A stretch of 64,000 nt of DNA, taken from Arachnia propionica. GTDB taxonomy: Bacteria > Actinomycetota > Actinomycetes > Propionibacteriales > Propionibacteriaceae. Of this stretch, positions 36,226 to 45,689 are shown piece after piece (the first letter of the stretch is position 1; every line of letters starts with the position of its first letter). The position numbers and the translations under genes are program-made. Below the pieces are notes generated by a model. That model saw only the letters and a program-made list of their open reading frames with translations, was not told where the DNA came from and ran no database searches. The stretch lies in NCBI RefSeq assembly GCF_037055325.1, contig NZ_CP146373.1, forward strand, positions 310,001 through 374,000. Reading direction: 5' to 3'.

Positions 36226-36402
36226 CCGTGCCTACCGGTGGGTTCTCCTTCCCCGGCAAACCGATGGACGGCCTGGGTCCAGCGATCTGTCGCAGAAGCA
36301 CAAGGACCACGTGGTGGCAATCAGAACCAGGATGGCGTCGAAGAGCATCGGCGATGTGGGAAAGCGACGTTCGCACCTGCGCGACCCAGTAGGCTGCTGC
36401 AC
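36226..36402 (+). promoter_or_regulatory. gap between trpC and trpB with a leaderless trpB promoter
   Basis: TAGGCT at 36390-36395 ends 7 bases before the trpB ATG and no Shine-Dalgarno is visible, so trpBA appears to have its own promoter and a leaderless mRNA. The small membrane gene often found between trpC and trpB in Actinobacteria is absent. I see no attenuator-like pair of hairpins. Confidence 0.5.
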
Positions 36403-37641
36403 ATGACCGCATTTCCCGATGCCCGAGGCCATTTCGGTCGATTCGGCGGAACGTTCGTGCCGGAGGCGTTGCACGCCGCCCTGGCGGAGCTGGACACCGA
36501 GTTCCGGGCCGCCCGGGCCGATCCGGTCTTCCAGCGTGAACTCGCATGCCTGCAACGAAACTATGCGGGACGACCGACCCCTGTAACAGTCGCTGAGAAC
36601 TTTTCCAGGCACTGTGGCAATGCCACGATCTTTCTCAAGCGCGAGGACCTAAACCACACCGGCGCACACAAGATCAACAACGTGCTCGGCCAGGCGCTGC
36701 TCACCAAGCGAATGGAGAAAACGCGGGTGATCGCGGAGACCGGCGCCGGACAGCACGGCGTCGCCACCGCCACGGCGGCCGCCCTGCTTGGCCTGGAGTG
36801 CCGCATCTACATGGGACAGCTGGATACCGAACGCCAAGCCCTTAACGTGGCCCGGATGCAACTGTTGGGCGCCGAGGTTCACGCCGTCGCCTCTGGTTCC
36901 CGCACCTTGAAGGACGCGATGAACGAGGCGATGCGGGACTGGGTGTCGAGCGTCGAGAACACCCACTACCTGATTGGAACGGTCGGCGGGCCGCATCCCT
37001 TCCCCTACCTGGTCCGGGAACTTCAGCGGGTGATCTCCACTGAGGCCCGCGCTCAGATGCTCGAAGAACACGGCGGCCTTCCAGACTGCGTGGTGGCTGC
37101 CGTCGGAGGTGGCTCCAACGCCATCGGAGCGTTCGCCGAGTTCATCCCCGATGAATCTGTGCACCTGCTCGGTATCGAGGCCGCGGGTGAGGGCATTGAA
37201 ACCGGGAATCACGCGGCGACGATCGGTGCGGGCCGCCCCGGTGTGCTGCACGGTGCCCGCACCTTCGTGCTCCAGACCGAGGATGGGCAGACCATGGACT
37301 CGCACTCGATCTCTGCCGGACTCGACTACCCGGGGGTTGGTCCCGAACACGCCTGGCTGGCCGAGACCGGCAGGGCAGGTTACGAACCCGTCACCGACGT
37401 TGAAGCAATGGATGCTTTCCAACTGCTGACCCGAACCGAAGGGATCATTCCCGCGATCGAGTCCGCGCACGCCATTGCAGGTGCCAGACGCCTGGCCCTG
37501 AAACTGACCGGTGAGAAACCCGAGGCGCGCCCCCGCATCCTAGTCTGTCTGTCTGGGCGAGGTGACAAGGACGTCTCCACCGCCTTCGAGTGGTTCGGAA
37601 TGTCTGGCGAACCCGACCGAGTCGTGGGAGAGATGAAATGA
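36403..37641 (+). CDS. trpB: tryptophan synthase beta chain
   Basis: A 412-residue PLP enzyme joining indole and serine. The N-terminal [16 protein letters not shown], the PLP-lysine in [15 protein letters not shown], the indole-site [12 protein letters not shown] and the phosphate loop GGGSNAIG are all present. It is a standard TrpB1 that works with the alpha chain. Start at ATG 36403, 7 bases after a TAGGCT hexamer; the frame remains open upstream by chance. The stop overlaps trpA (ATGA). Confidence 0.97.
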   Translation: MTAFPDARGHFGRFGGTFVPEALHAALAELDTEFRAARADPVFQRELACLQRNYAGRPTPVTVAENFSRHCGNATIFLKREDLNHTGAHKINNVLGQALLTKRMEKTRVIAETGAGQHGVATATAAALLGLECRIYMGQLDTERQALNVARMQLLGAEVHAVASGSRTLKDAMNEAMRDWVSSVENTHYLIGTVGGPHPFPYLVRELQRVISTEARAQMLEEHGGLPDCVVAAVGGGSNAIGAFAEFIPDESVHLLGIEAAGEGIETGNHAATIGAGRPGVLHGARTFVLQTEDGQTMDSHSISAGLDYPGVGPEHAWLAETGRAGYEPVTDVEAMDAFQLLTRTEGIIPAIESAHAIAGARRLALKLTGEKPEARPRILVCLSGRGDKDVSTAFEWFGMSGEPDRVVGEMK

Positions 37642-38471
37642 ACAACTTCACGGACCCCACCCGCCTGGGGATCTCCGGCAAGGTTCTGGACGCCTGTCGC
37701 ACCCAGGGGCGTGCCGCCTTTGTCGGTTACCTGCCGGTCGGCTACCCGGACGTTGCGAAAAGCTGCGAGGCTTACCGCGTTCTGTGTACGGGGGCCGACA
37801 TCGTGGAGATTGGGATGCCCTACTCCGATCCTTTCCTCGACGGCCCTGTCATACAGCACGCCACCACCAGGGCCCTTGCCCGGGGGGTGCGCACCCGTGA
37901 TGCTTTCACCGCCGCCGAGACCGTCGCCTCGTGTGGCAGGACCCCGGTGGTGATGACCTACTGGAACCTGATCGAACAGTACGGCCCCGACATGTTTGCT
38001 CGAGACCTGGCCGCCGCTGGGGGAGCGGGCGTCATCACCCCCGACCTCACCCCGGACGAGGCCGACGAATGGATTGCCGCCACCGACGCCCACGGCCTCG
38101 ACAGGATCTTCCTGATCGCCCCCTCCAGCACTCCGGAACGCATTGCCATGACCATGGCAGCCTGCCGGGGGTGGGTGTACGCCACCAGTGTCATGGGGGT
38201 GACCGGTGTGCGCCAGGGCACCTCGCAAGCCGCCCCGGTGATTGTCGCACGCGCCCGGGAGATCGATCCGGGCCTGCCGGTCGGTGTCGGCCTGGGAGTC
38301 GGCAACGGAGAGCAAGCCGCAGAGGTCGGCGCCTATGCGGATGCGGTCATTGTCGGCTCCGCCCTGGTGCGTTGTCTGGCAAGCGATGGGACGGATATGC
38401 CGGGGGATCTGGAAAAGCTGGGCACTCTGAGTGCCGAATTGGCGGACGGGGTGCGTCGATCCTTAAAGTGA
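37638..38471 (+). CDS. trpA: tryptophan synthase alpha chain
   Basis: A 277-residue TIM barrel that cleaves indole-3-glycerol phosphate and channels indole to TrpB. The catalytic Glu57 and Asp68 lie in [15 protein letters not shown]. The segment [12 protein letters not shown] and the phosphate-binding [15 protein letters not shown] / IVGSALVR complete the active site. The start overlaps the trpB stop. Last gene of this trp segment; trpD, trpG and trpF are not here. Confidence 0.96.
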   Translation: MNNFTDPTRLGISGKVLDACRTQGRAAFVGYLPVGYPDVAKSCEAYRVLCTGADIVEIGMPYSDPFLDGPVIQHATTRALARGVRTRDAFTAAETVASCGRTPVVMTYWNLIEQYGPDMFARDLAAAGGAGVITPDLTPDEADEWIAATDAHGLDRIFLIAPSSTPERIAMTMAACRGWVYATSVMGVTGVRQGTSQAAPVIVARAREIDPGLPVGVGLGVGNGEQAAEVGAYADAVIVGSALVRCLASDGTDMPGDLEKLGTLSAELADGVRRSLK

Positions 38472-38535
38472 CGCGCTGGCCTGAACCACTCGAATCCTAC
38501 AATGGATTTCAAGCGATGTGATAAAGGAGTTCGCC

Positions 38536-38826
38536 GTGGTTCGAAGTCGTTTTCTTGTGGTCATCGTTTGTGCGGTTCTCGCTCTTGCTGCTTGTGGGCG
38601 AAGTGCGCCACAAATCGATTCCGACCCAAACCTTGATGCCAGCGATATCTTGAGCAAGGCCATGAATCGTGGTGCGTCACAGCAACTCATCTCAGATCAT
38701 GACAAGACTGTGGCTATGGATGCCGCGCTCACGGTATCGATGGACAACATGACGATGAAGATGGACATGAATCTGGACTCCAAGGAATCCGGTGATCAAC
38801 GTATGAGTGAGGTCGGGTCGATATGA
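38536..38826 (+). CDS. lipoprotein, N-terminal part (frame broken)
   Basis: A 96-residue frame with a clear lipoprotein signal: hydrophobic core LVVIVCAVLALAAC with the lipid-modified Cys at residue 20. The rest resembles the start of the DUF6612/LolA-like lipoproteins rich in Met-Asp-Met strands (MDNMTMKMDMN). AAAGGAG precedes the GTG at 38536, and TACAAT at 38498-38503 may be its -10 element. The frame ends at a TGA just where the next frame starts with ATGA; the natural fold continues in that frame, so this looks like one gene split by a one-base loss. Confidence 0.7.
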   Translation: MVRSRFLVVIVCAVLALAACGRSAPQIDSDPNLDASDILSKAMNRGASQQLISDHDKTVAMDAALTVSMDNMTMKMDMNLDSKESGDQRMSEVGSI

Positions 38827-39383
38827 AAGTTTCAGCCGGCTCCGGGAAAACCAGTGATGTGAAGCTCTATATGCTCTTTCAACAGGAGGAGGAGGGCTAT
38901 CACGCCTATGCGCGATTGGGGCAGGGGGCCGGTGCTGACAAGAAGGGACAGGAGAAACTGTCTGAGGAAGGAGCGCGGAGTCTGCTTGATCACATGCAAC
39001 AGTCCTCCATGGCCTCAGTGGAGATGTATGCGAAAAATCCTGAAAAGGTGGGTGCAAAGGAAGAGGGTGGAAACTATATTGTTCAGCTGATTCCCTCGCA
39101 TGAAGCTCTGATGAATATCGCCAAAAAAACTGGCTCCGGCAACAGCATCGAAAATTTGTCGAATAGTCGCTGCCTACTCACTATGGTAGTGGATAAGAAC
39201 ACCTATCATATGAAAAGCTTTGCCCTGGAACTCGAAGCCGATGTGACTTCTCAGGGGCAGAAGGCAAAGATGGACATGAAGGTGAACGTGACCTCCGACG
39301 AAAGCAAAGAGGTCACCCTCAGCGTTCCTGCTGATCTGACGGATGCCCCTGAGACCAGCCTGAAGACCTTCTTCTCTTCCTGA
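38823..39383 (+). CDS. lipoprotein, C-terminal part (frame broken)
   Basis: A 186-residue frame without signal peptide that continues the preceding lipoprotein: KLYMLFQQEEEGYHAYARL, then a strand-rich segment ending VTLSVPADLTDAPETSLKTFF. A -1 shift after GGG at 38815-38817 joins the two parts smoothly (…SEVGVDMKVSAG…). The frame is open from 38811. Base composition is clearly more AT-rich than neighbouring genes, so it may have arrived by transfer. Alternatives are ATGA-coupled reinitiation, a programmed slip or a sequencing error. Confidence 0.7.
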   Translation: MKVSAGSGKTSDVKLYMLFQQEEEGYHAYARLGQGAGADKKGQEKLSEEGARSLLDHMQQSSMASVEMYAKNPEKVGAKEEGGNYIVQLIPSHEALMNIAKKTGSGNSIENLSNSRCLLTMVVDKNTYHMKSFALELEADVTSQGQKAKMDMKVNVTSDESKEVTLSVPADLTDAPETSLKTFFSS

Positions 39384-39413
39384 GGCCAAGCCTTCCGCGG
39401 GGTGCGTGGGACA

Positions 39414-40058
39414 TCAGCTGGAGAGCATAGTGAGCACGGCCTTCACCCGGCGGTGAACGCCCGGGTCCGGGTGGAGGCCGAGTTTGGAGAAGATGCGCTG
39501 GGTGTGTTTCTCGATCGCCCCTTCCGTCACTACCAGGCGCTTCGCTATGCCGGCGTTGGTATGCCCCTCGGCCATCAGCCCCAGGACTTCTCTTTCCCTG
39601 GGACTCAGCTGGGCAACGGGGTCCGCCTTGCGGCCACGCCCCAGAACCTGCGCCACCACCTCGGGGTCGAGAACCAGCCCGCCCTCCGCGACTCGATCCG
39701 CAGCTTCCAGGAAGGTGTCGATGTCGGCGACCCGGTCCTTGAGGAGATAACCGAGGTGGGTGCCGCCGTCGGCGAGCAGTTCCTGCACGTAGGCAGCCAC
39801 GACGTACTGGCTCAGCAACAGGATGGGGGCCTCACGCCAACGGCTGCGAATCTCGACGGCGGCCCGCAGGCCCTCGTCGGTGTTCGACGGGGGCATGCGG
39901 ATGTCGGTGATGATCAGCTCGGGACGCAGCTCGAGTGCACGGGGCACCAGTTCGGTTCCACTCCCGACGGCGGCGATCACCTCGTGACCGCCGTCGCCCA
40001 GGAGCAATGCTAGGCCCTCCCGCAGCAGGACCGAGTCGTCGGCTATCAGGATTCGCAA
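39414..40058 (-). CDS. LuxR-family response regulator
   Basis: A 214-residue NarL/LiaR-type regulator. The receiver domain begins RILIADDSVLLREG, with the phospho-acceptor Asp52 in ELIITDIRMPP; the C-terminal LuxR helix-turn-helix is LSPREREVLGLMAEGHTNAGIAKRL. I set the start at the TTG at 40058, because it gives the correct receiver N-terminus and has GAGGCGGTG upstream; it overlaps the kinase 3' end by 13 bases. It is the partner of the adjacent kinase. Confidence 0.92.
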   Translation of the reverse strand: MRILIADDSVLLREGLALLLGDGGHEVIAAVGSGTELVPRALELRPELIITDIRMPPSNTDEGLRAAVEIRSRWREAPILLLSQYVVAAYVQELLADGGTHLGYLLKDRVADIDTFLEAADRVAEGGLVLDPEVVAQVLGRGRKADPVAQLSPREREVLGLMAEGHTNAGIAKRLVVTEGAIEKHTQRIFSKLGLHPDPGVHRRVKAVLTMLSS

Positions 40059-41338
40059 GGGATCACCGCCTCGATCGTGGTTGGCCCCCCGGTCGGGGAA
40101 GTCACGGACAACCTCCCGTCGACTCCCTGGAGGCGTTCCTCCAAACCTGCCAGACCGTGTCCTTTGGCCGTTGAGGCACCTCCCATGCCGTCGTCGGTGA
40201 TGGTGACGTACAGCCAACCGTCCTGGACCGCGGTGATCAGGTCGATTGTGGTGGCCCGGGAGTGTTTGTTGGCGTTGACAAGGGACTCCGAGATCACGAA
40301 ATAGGCCGCCTGCTCGACGTGGTCGGGCAGTTTCCCGGGGATGCTGGAGTAGACGGTCACCGGGATGGCGGAGCGCGCTGCGGTCTCGTCGATGGCGGCC
40401 TCGAGCCCACGATCGACCAGTACTGGCGGTGCGATACCGCGAGACAGCTGCCTCAGCTCGGCAAGGGTTTCCTGAGTCTGGGCCATGGCCTCTCCCAGCA
40501 TCTCGCGGGCCCGCTCCGGGTTCTGTTCCATCTGCTTGCGGGTGCGGGCCAGATCCATATTGAGTCGCACGAGTCGTTGCTGTGGACCGTCGTGAATGTC
40601 GCGTTCCAGCTTCCGCAGGGCTCCGGTCTCGGCGCGTTGCACCGCAGCCCGAGAGTCACGGAGCTGAGTGATCTGGGCATTGTTGCGGGCCCTCAGGTTC
40701 AGCAGGGCATCGCTTACTGAGCTGCGCAGCCATGCCAGTCCGCGGAACACGGGTGGTGCCAGCTTGATGGCGAGCAATCCCACCACTATGTAGATGAGTG
40801 CATCGAGGATTCTCACGAGGGTCGGGTTCAACATGGGAGTGAAACCTGTGCCCCACCAGTAGAGGTAGGCAAGACCGCCGCCATTCGAGTGGAAAATCTC
40901 GTTGAGCAGGGCGGAAATGGGGCCTATCACCGGCCCTGTGCACAGACCTGCCCAGGCCACGGCGAGCGCCCATGTGAAGGTGGAAGTGATGAAGCCCACG
41001 AACACCCACAGGACATCGAGCCATGATTGGGGATCTGCGATGACGTTGAGCATCGCCTTGAACCAGGAATCCCCTTCTTGGCGCTGTCGATAGTGCAATG
41101 CTGCTGTTTCGCGTCCGAAGAGTCCCGCCTGGACATGCCGTTCCATGGTGGCGAACCCACGGGCCATCAGCAGGGCGAAGGCCAGGATGGGGAGGCCAAC
41201 CCAGATGACGGTTGTACCGATTCCGAGCGCCGTGAAGGTCACGACCATGATGAAGGCGAACAACATAACGGGCCAGCCGAGCAGGAGGTAGGCGATAGTT
41301 CCTCCGAGGGGAGGCTGAAAAGTGCGGTTCGTGTTCAT
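40046..41338 (-). CDS. sensor histidine kinase (LiaS/NarX-like)
   Basis: A 430-residue kinase. Residues 1-200 form a membrane sensor with about four helices and the segment LMARGFATMERHVQAGLFGR typical of the actinobacterial sensor domain (PF13796). The HisKA_3 phospho-acceptor is His249 in KLERDIHDGPQQRLV. The ATPase domain has ESLVNANKHSRA and ITDDGMGG. The ATG at 41338 was chosen over one 12 codons earlier because of the spacing to GAAGAG and the N-terminal helix. Confidence 0.9.
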   Translation of the reverse strand: MNTNRTFQPPLGGTIAYLLLGWPVMLFAFIMVVTFTALGIGTTVIWVGLPILAFALLMARGFATMERHVQAGLFGRETAALHYRQRQEGDSWFKAMLNVIADPQSWLDVLWVFVGFITSTFTWALAVAWAGLCTGPVIGPISALLNEIFHSNGGGLAYLYWWGTGFTPMLNPTLVRILDALIYIVVGLLAIKLAPPVFRGLAWLRSSVSDALLNLRARNNAQITQLRDSRAAVQRAETGALRKLERDIHDGPQQRLVRLNMDLARTRKQMEQNPERAREMLGEAMAQTQETLAELRQLSRGIAPPVLVDRGLEAAIDETAARSAIPVTVYSSIPGKLPDHVEQAAYFVISESLVNANKHSRATTIDLITAVQDGWLYVTITDDGMGGASTAKGHGLAGLEERLQGVDGRLSVTSPTGGPTTIEAVIPCES

Positions 41339-41415
41339 GGTTTCACTCTTCACCTCAGCGGGCCGTGTTCCCATCCTGCTGGCACGAGGCCCGGGGTGGG
41401 GCTGGCCCGACAGTT

Positions 41416-42051
41416 TCAGAGCAGCTCCTTGAACTTCTTGAAGAAAGATTTGTGTTTCGGGCCGTACACCTTGACGTTTCCGAAGATACAGACACCGGTC
41501 AGCACCAGCTCCGGACCGCTCTCATCCGGTTCCAGACCGGCCACCCCCACGTCCCCGAAAATGCAGGCGGCCTCGTTGCGGACCCTAACCCCGGTGGGAA
41601 CCCGCAGGACCACATCGCCCATGGCCACCATGACGTTCAACTGGGGGGACGCGGAATCGAACACGGCTTTGGTCAGGTCCAGTTTCACGTCGCCGAAGAC
41701 CGTGTTCACGTGGGTGTTGGCACGCACCCGCCAGCCCTCGCCCCGTTTTGCATCCCCGAAGATCGCGACGATGTTCTCGCTTTCCGGTCCTGCCCCCGCA
41801 GGATCGACCAGCACGCGCGACTGGTCGTCCCGGGTGCTCTCCACCAGATACGAGGCGGGCTTGGGAGTGGTGGATACCAGGTCGGTGGTGATCTCCCGCA
41901 GATCCCCGAAAGTTTTTGCTTCCCAGGTCCTGTTGAGGCGTTCGTCGTGTTCTTCGCGCGTCAGGCGACCATCGGAGTAGGCATCGGTCAACAGCTGTTC
42001 GATGGCCGTACGGTCCGCATCCGAGCAGCGTAGGTGGTCCGGTTGGGGCAT
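41416..42051 (-). CDS. DUF1707/LiaF-like protein
   Basis: A 211-residue cytoplasmic protein. Residues 1-55 are a DUF1707 domain (LRCSDADRTAIEQLLTDAYS, GRLTREEHDERL), and the C-terminal part is a LiaF/DUF2154 beta-helix (VNTVFGDVKLDLTKAVF, ACIFGDVGVAGLEPDESG). In Firmicutes LiaF restrains the LiaS kinase in the cell-envelope stress response. Here it precedes the kinase and regulator genes, so a similar three-part system is likely; it lacks the usual membrane helices of LiaF. Confidence 0.8.
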   Translation of the reverse strand: MPQPDHLRCSDADRTAIEQLLTDAYSDGRLTREEHDERLNRTWEAKTFGDLREITTDLVSTTPKPASYLVESTRDDQSRVLVDPAGAGPESENIVAIFGDAKRGEGWRVRANTHVNTVFGDVKLDLTKAVFDSASPQLNVMVAMGDVVLRVPTGVRVRNEAACIFGDVGVAGLEPDESGPELVLTGVCIFGNVKVYGPKHKSFFKKFKELL

Positions 42052-42149
42052 GGGGGTCAGCTTACGCGGTTCCCAAGTGGCCCATGCAGGCCCGATCCGC
42101 TTCCCGGGGTAGGGTTGGTGCCCGTTCGGGTCGGATGGAAGGAGCGGTC

Positions 42150-45100
42150 GTGGGGGATACGTTCGTACACCTGCACTGCCACACGGAGTTCTCGATGCTC
42201 GACGGCGCCGCGCGCGTCCACGATCTGTTCAAGGGCGCGGAACGCATGGGCATGCCGGCGCTGGCGATCACGGATCACGGGAACCTCTACGGGGCCTACG
42301 AGTTCTACAAGGCATCCAAAAACTACGACGTCAAACCCATCATCGGTCTGGAGGCCTACCTCACCCCCCGTACCCATCGCACCGAACGCAAACGCGTGCA
42401 ATTCGGTGACGGCACCGGAGACGACGTCGCATCGAAGGGCGCATACACCCACATGACGATGTGGGCCTCCGACAAGCAGGCCATGCACAACCTGTTCAAG
42501 CTCAGCTCTCGAAGCTCCCTGGAAGGATTCTTCTACAAACCCCGAGCCGACCGAGAACTCCTGAACGAATACGGCAAAGGGCTGATCGCCACCACGGGCT
42601 GCCCCTCGGGTGAGGTCCAGACCTTCCTTCGACTCGGCCAGTACGACAACGCACGGGCCGCGGCGGCGGAGTTCCGCGACATCTTCGGGGAGGGTAATTT
42701 TTACGTCGAATTGATGGATCATGGCTTGTCGATCGAGAACAAGGTGCGACGTGACCTGCTCCGCATCGCCAAGGACCTGAACCTACCTTTGGTGGCCACC
42801 AATGACCTCCACTACGTGCATGCCGAGGACGCCGATGCCCACGACACCCTGCTGTGCGTTTCGGCCGGTTCCCGCAAGGCCCAGACCGACCGGTTCAAAT
42901 TCGATGGTTCCGGCTACTACCTTAAGAGCTCTGAGGAGATGCGAGCCTTGTTCAAGGACATCCCCGAGGCCTGTGATAACACCTTGGCCATCGCTGAACG
43001 CATCGAAACCGTCTTCGATGAGGGTATTGGCACGTACATGCCACGTTTCGACTGTCCAGAGGGCGAAACCGAGGACTCCTGGTTCCACAAGGAGGTGGAG
43101 AAGGGACTCCACCAGCGTTACCCCGACGGCATTCCCGACGCGGTCATCGAACGTGCCGAGTTCGAATCCGGAATCATCTCCAAGATGGGCTTCACCGGCT
43201 ATTTTCTGGTGGTTGCGGACTTCATCAACTGGGCTAAGAACAACGGCATCCGAGTGGGTCCCGGACGGGGATCGGGGGCTGGATCCATGTGCGCCTATGC
43301 CATGCGCATCACCGACCTCGATCCTCTCGAGCACGGCCTGCTGTTCGAGAGGTTCCTCAACCCCGAACGCATCTCCATGCCGGACTTCGACATCGACTTC
43401 GACGATCGCCGCCGCGGTGAGGTGATCCAGTACGTCACCCACAAGTACGGCTCCGACAAGGTTGCCCAGATCATCACCTACGGCTCCATCAAAGCGAAGG
43501 CCGCTGTCAAGGATGCATCCCGGGTGCTGGACATGCCGTTCGCCGTCGGGGAGCGGATCACCAAGGCCATGCCTGCCGACGTCATGGGCAAGGGGGTTCC
43601 GCTGCCGGACCTGTTCAACCCGGAACACAAACGCTACGCCGAGGGTCAGGAGTTCCGGGACCTCTACGACTCGGACCCGGACGTCAAGACCGTGGTCGAG
43701 GCGGCCAAGGGAATCGAGGGCCTGAAACGCCAGTGGGGTGTGCACGCCGCAGGGGTGATCATGTCGAATGCCCCCCTGCAGGACGTCATCCCGGTGATGA
43801 AACGGGAATCCGACGGTGCCATCATCACCCAGTTTGACTACCCGGGATGCGAATCCCTCGGGTTGATCAAGATGGACTTCCTGGGGTTGCGGAACCTCAC
43901 GGTGATCGCCGATGCGGTGAACAACATCAAGATCAACCGCGACATCGATATCGTGCTGGAGGATCTTCCCCTGACCGATTCGGCCACCTATGATCTGCTG
44001 CAACGCGGCGATACCCTGGGGGTCTTCCAGCTCGATGGTGGCCCGATGCGACAGCTCCTGCGTTCCATGCAGCCCGACTGCTTTGAAGACATCTCCGCCG
44101 TCGGCGCGCTCTATCGCCCCGGTCCCATGGGGGCCGACTCGCACAACAAATACGCGCGACGCAAGACTGGACGCGAGACGGTGGAACCGATCCACCCGGA
44201 GCTCGCCGAAGCCCTCGAACCGATTCTGGGGGAAACCTATGGCCTGATCGTCTATCAGGAACAGGTGATGGCGATCGCCCAGCAACTTGCCGGATATACG
44301 CTGGGCGCCGCCGACATGCTTCGCCGCGCCATGGGCAAGAAGAAGAAGGCGGAGCTGGACGCCCACTACGAACGCTTCAGCAAGGGCATGCAGGAACGAG
44401 GGTTCAGTCAGGAACCCATCGACGTGCTCTGGAACATCCTGCTGCCTTTCTCGGATTACGCCTTCAACAAGGCTCACTCAGCCGCCTACGGGGTGGTTTC
44501 CTACTGGACTGCTTACCTGAAGGCGAACTATCCGACCGAGTACATGGCGGCCTTGCTGCAGTCGGTCCGCGATGACAAAGACAAGTCCGCCGGCTACCTG
44601 GCGGAGTGTCGTCGCATGGGAATTCACGTCCTGCCGCCCGACGTCAATTCCTCCGAGATCGCCTTCACCCCGGTCGGAAAGGACATCCGTTTCGGCCTGG
44701 GGGCCGTCCGCAACGTCGGCGACAAGGTGGTTTCCGCGTGGACCACGGAACGGGCCCGGGCTGGAAAGGCCAAGGACTTCTACGACTTCCTCGACAAGGC
44801 GCCCCTGCTGATGTGCAACAAGCGGGTGATCGAGTCGCTGATCAAGGCAGGTGGGTTCGACGAGCTGGGACACAGCAGGAGGTCGCTGATGACCGTCCAC
44901 GAGGATGCCGTCGACTCGGTCATCGAACTCAAGAAGAACGAGGAACACGGGCAGTTTGACCTCTTCGGAGAATTCGGCGGTGATGGCGAGGAAGGTGGTC
45001 TCGACAGGCAACCCGTCCCCGACCTGGACGAATGGGACAAGCGCACGAAACTGGCCTTCGAGCGGGAGATGCTCGGACTCTATGTCTCTGACCACCCGCT

Positions 45101-45689
45101 CAACGGCTTGGAACATGTGCTGCTTCAGCACGGCAAACATTCGGTTTCGAGTCTCGCTGCGGAAGGCGGATTCCGAGGCGAGACCACCGTGTGCGGGCTC
45201 ATCACCTCGGTGACCAGACGGGTCAACAAGAAAGGGGCCTTCTACGCGGTCCTCATGCTGGAGGACCTGGAGGCCAGCATCGAGGTCACGGTCTTCCCGA
45301 AGGTCTATGATGCGGTGGCCCAGTATTTGGCGCCGGACACCATCGTCGCGGTCAAGGGAGTGGTCGAGGATTCGGAGGATCGGGCACGGATGCGAGCTCA
45401 GGACGTGCACGCCCCGCAGGTGAGCGCTGACGGCGGCCTGGGGCCGGTGGTGCTGACCTTGCCGACGATGCGTTGCACTCCAGGGGTTGTCGGCAACCTC
45501 AAGCAGGTGCTGTCGGGCCATCCCGGGTCGGCGGAGGTACATCTCCAGCTCCGCAACGGTGACCGGCTCACCACCTTCCGGCTCGGCAATGGTTTCCATG
45601 TTGCCCCGAGCTCGCCGCTGTTCGCCGATCTGAAGGCACTCCTGGGACCGAATGCGGTGTCCTTCGGGAGGGGAGCTACTCATGGCTGA
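42150..45689 (+). CDS. dnaE: DNA polymerase III alpha subunit
   Basis: A 1179-residue replicative polymerase. The N-terminal PHP domain is FVHLHCHTEFSMLDG with ITDHGNLYGAYEF; the catalytic Asp pair is PDFDIDFDDRRRGE; the fingers include GVHAAGVIMSNAPLQ. The C-terminal part has helix-hairpin-helix and OB folds (VCGLITSVTRRVNKKG) and a short tau-binding tail. The GTG at 42150 has GGAAGGAG upstream at an ideal distance; the longer frame starting at 42084 lacks such a site. The stop overlaps the next start. Confidence 0.96.
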   Translation: MGDTFVHLHCHTEFSMLDGAARVHDLFKGAERMGMPALAITDHGNLYGAYEFYKASKNYDVKPIIGLEAYLTPRTHRTERKRVQFGDGTGDDVASKGAYTHMTMWASDKQAMHNLFKLSSRSSLEGFFYKPRADRELLNEYGKGLIATTGCPSGEVQTFLRLGQYDNARAAAAEFRDIFGEGNFYVELMDHGLSIENKVRRDLLRIAKDLNLPLVATNDLHYVHAEDADAHDTLLCVSAGSRKAQTDRFKFDGSGYYLKSSEEMRALFKDIPEACDNTLAIAERIETVFDEGIGTYMPRFDCPEGETEDSWFHKEVEKGLHQRYPDGIPDAVIERAEFESGIISKMGFTGYFLVVADFINWAKNNGIRVGPGRGSGAGSMCAYAMRITDLDPLEHGLLFERFLNPERISMPDFDIDFDDRRRGEVIQYVTHKYGSDKVAQIITYGSIKAKAAVKDASRVLDMPFAVGERITKAMPADVMGKGVPLPDLFNPEHKRYAEGQEFRDLYDSDPDVKTVVEAAKGIEGLKRQWGVHAAGVIMSNAPLQDVIPVMKRESDGAIITQFDYPGCESLGLIKMDFLGLRNLTVIADAVNNIKINRDIDIVLEDLPLTDSATYDLLQRGDTLGVFQLDGGPMRQLLRSMQPDCFEDISAVGALYRPGPMGADSHNKYARRKTGRETVEPIHPELAEALEPILGETYGLIVYQEQVMAIAQQLAGYTLGAADMLRRAMGKKKKAELDAHYERFSKGMQERGFSQEPIDVLWNILLPFSDYAFNKAHSAAYGVVSYWTAYLKANYPTEYMAALLQSVRDDKDKSAGYLAECRRMGIHVLPPDVNSSEIAFTPVGKDIRFGLGAVRNVGDKVVSAWTTERARAGKAKDFYDFLDKAPLLMCNKRVIESLIKAGGFDELGHSRRSLMTVHEDAVDSVIELKKNEEHGQFDLFGEFGGDGEEGGLDRQPVPDLDEWDKRTKLAFEREMLGLYVSDHPLNGLEHVLLQHGKHSVSSLAAEGGFRGETTVCGLITSVTRRVNKKGAFYAVLMLEDLEASIEVTVFPKVYDAVAQYLAPDTIVAVKGVVEDSEDRARMRAQDVHAPQVSADGGLGPVVLTLPTMRCTPGVVGNLKQVLSGHPGSAEVHLQLRNGDRLTTFRLGNGFHVAPSSPLFADLKALLGPNAVSFGRGATHG

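Noticed and set aside
36232..36345. Hydrophobic 38-codon minus-strand frame between trpC and trpB
   Set aside because: It is on the wrong strand for the operon, lacks a ribosome-binding site and ends in a low-complexity basic tail.
36238..36402. Frame with two Trp codons before trpB, considered as a trp leader peptide
   Set aside because: It has no stop before trpB, and I find no alternative hairpins or terminator for attenuation.
42783..44477. 564-codon minus-strand frame
   Set aside because: It is antisense to dnaE. Long antisense frames are expected in GC-rich coding DNA.
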